From WTGA01 sp965214055 (GTDB lineage: Bacteria; Pseudomonadota; Gammaproteobacteria; Arenicellales; Poriferihabitantaceae), in the NCBI GenBank assembly GCA_965214055.1, contig OZ243931.1, positions 2,542,001-2,606,000 of the forward strand: DNA of 64,000 nucleotides. Direction: 5' to 3'. The notes beneath the pieces were generated by a model. The model saw nothing but the letters and a program-made list of their open reading frames with translations. It made no database searches and was not told the origin of the DNA. Positions 63,877-64,000 of the stretch are shown piece by piece (the stretch's first letter is position 1; every line of letters begins with the position of its first letter). The translations under genes were made by a program, and so were the position numbers.

Positions 63877-64000
63877 AATCACTTTTTGCCAAAGTACTTT
63901 CCCTGCTGCTTGCCTGCTTTTTCATCACCGCGGTGGTCACCTTTTTGTTGTTCAAGTGGATCAGTTACGAACTTGATCCCCATGAAAGGCATTTCCAGGG
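63873..64000 (+). CDS. Sensor histidine kinase (CpxA-like), cut by window end
   Basis: Only the first 42 codons are visible, from TTG 63873: MKSLFAKVLSLLLACFFITA and on, one hydrophobic membrane segment followed by WISYELDPHERHF at the start of a periplasmic sensor. The 4-nt overlap with the regulator gene and the gene order make a CpxA-type kinase likely. The catalytic domains are outside the window. Confidence 0.75.
   Translation, partial: MKSLFAKVLSLLLACFFITAVVTFLLFKWISYELDPHERHFQ

Noticed and set aside
1..64000. CRISPR arrays, rRNA or tRNA genes
   Set aside because: No regularly spaced repeats, no rRNA text and no tRNA T-loop/acceptor pattern were seen on either strand by reading. A tRNAscan or CRISPR-finder run was not possible.

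Overview
The window is bacterial chromosome with the gene style and order of a gammaproteobacterium. The main evidence is the block aroQ-accB-accC-prmA-(zinc-ribbon gene)-purH-purD, plus OxyR with both redox cysteines at E. coli positions 199 and 208, hemF, waaA, pepN and an htpX homologue. Oxygen use (hemF, peroxide defence), methylated-amine catabolism genes (MttB-like and a dimethylglycine/sarcosine dehydrogenase-type fusion) and many relic toxin-antitoxin genes suggest an aerobic, possibly marine or host-associated heterotroph. The species cannot be named from the sequence.

Layout. 1-2783: lutABC lactate oxidation operon, with lutA cut by the window edge. 2977-9109: MTHFR-type reductase, a SulP transporter with an extra C-terminal domain, a possible ~65-nt sRNA, an AEC transporter, a Prx5 peroxiredoxin and a thermonuclease-like protein. 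9880-15270: HtpX and an SDR, then a peroxide module (rubrerythrin, HdrD-like Fe-S protein, DUF3501, OxyR) with a candidate OxyR site in front. 15302-23844: assorted metabolic genes, including a tungstate-type ABC pair with mobA but no binding-protein gene. 23845-25880: a decayed AbrB-PIN toxin-antitoxin pair and a Uma2 nuclease. 25880-36721: FGE-like protein, 2OG-dioxygenase-like protein, PLP decarboxylase, YbbN, GST, CDF transporter, DMT transporter, carbonic anhydrase, PhnD-like protein and fatty-acid desaturase. 36840-40835: methylated-amine pair. 40836-42900: relic defence/toxin-antitoxin patch with an intact AbiEi-type antitoxin beside a damaged AbiEii toxin. 43876-58172: housekeeping block (shikimate, fatty acid, purine, t6A, haem and LPS genes). 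58197-64000: pepN, ferredoxin, a GIY-YIG-like gene, and a Spy/CpxP-like gene followed by a response regulator and the start of its kinase.

Most striking observation. The prmA operon is split by a 1363-bp element carrying only a TnpB-like gene. It is bounded by 24-bp imperfect terminal inverted repeats (21/24) and an 8-bp direct repeat, and conceptual excision restores a tight operon with a 22-nt gap. Stand-alone tnpB elements of the IS200/IS605 group normally lack such ends. The TnpB also appears to have lost its third RuvC motif through two compensating indels.

Genes that belong together: lutABC; rubrerythrin/Fe-S/DUF3501/oxyR; tupBC-mobA; desaturase with the PhnD-like gene; mttB-like with the DMGDH-type gene; accBC-prmA; purH/purD/purE-tsaC-hemF; spy-cpxR-cpxA-like. 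All starts and functions are inferred from sequence alone.
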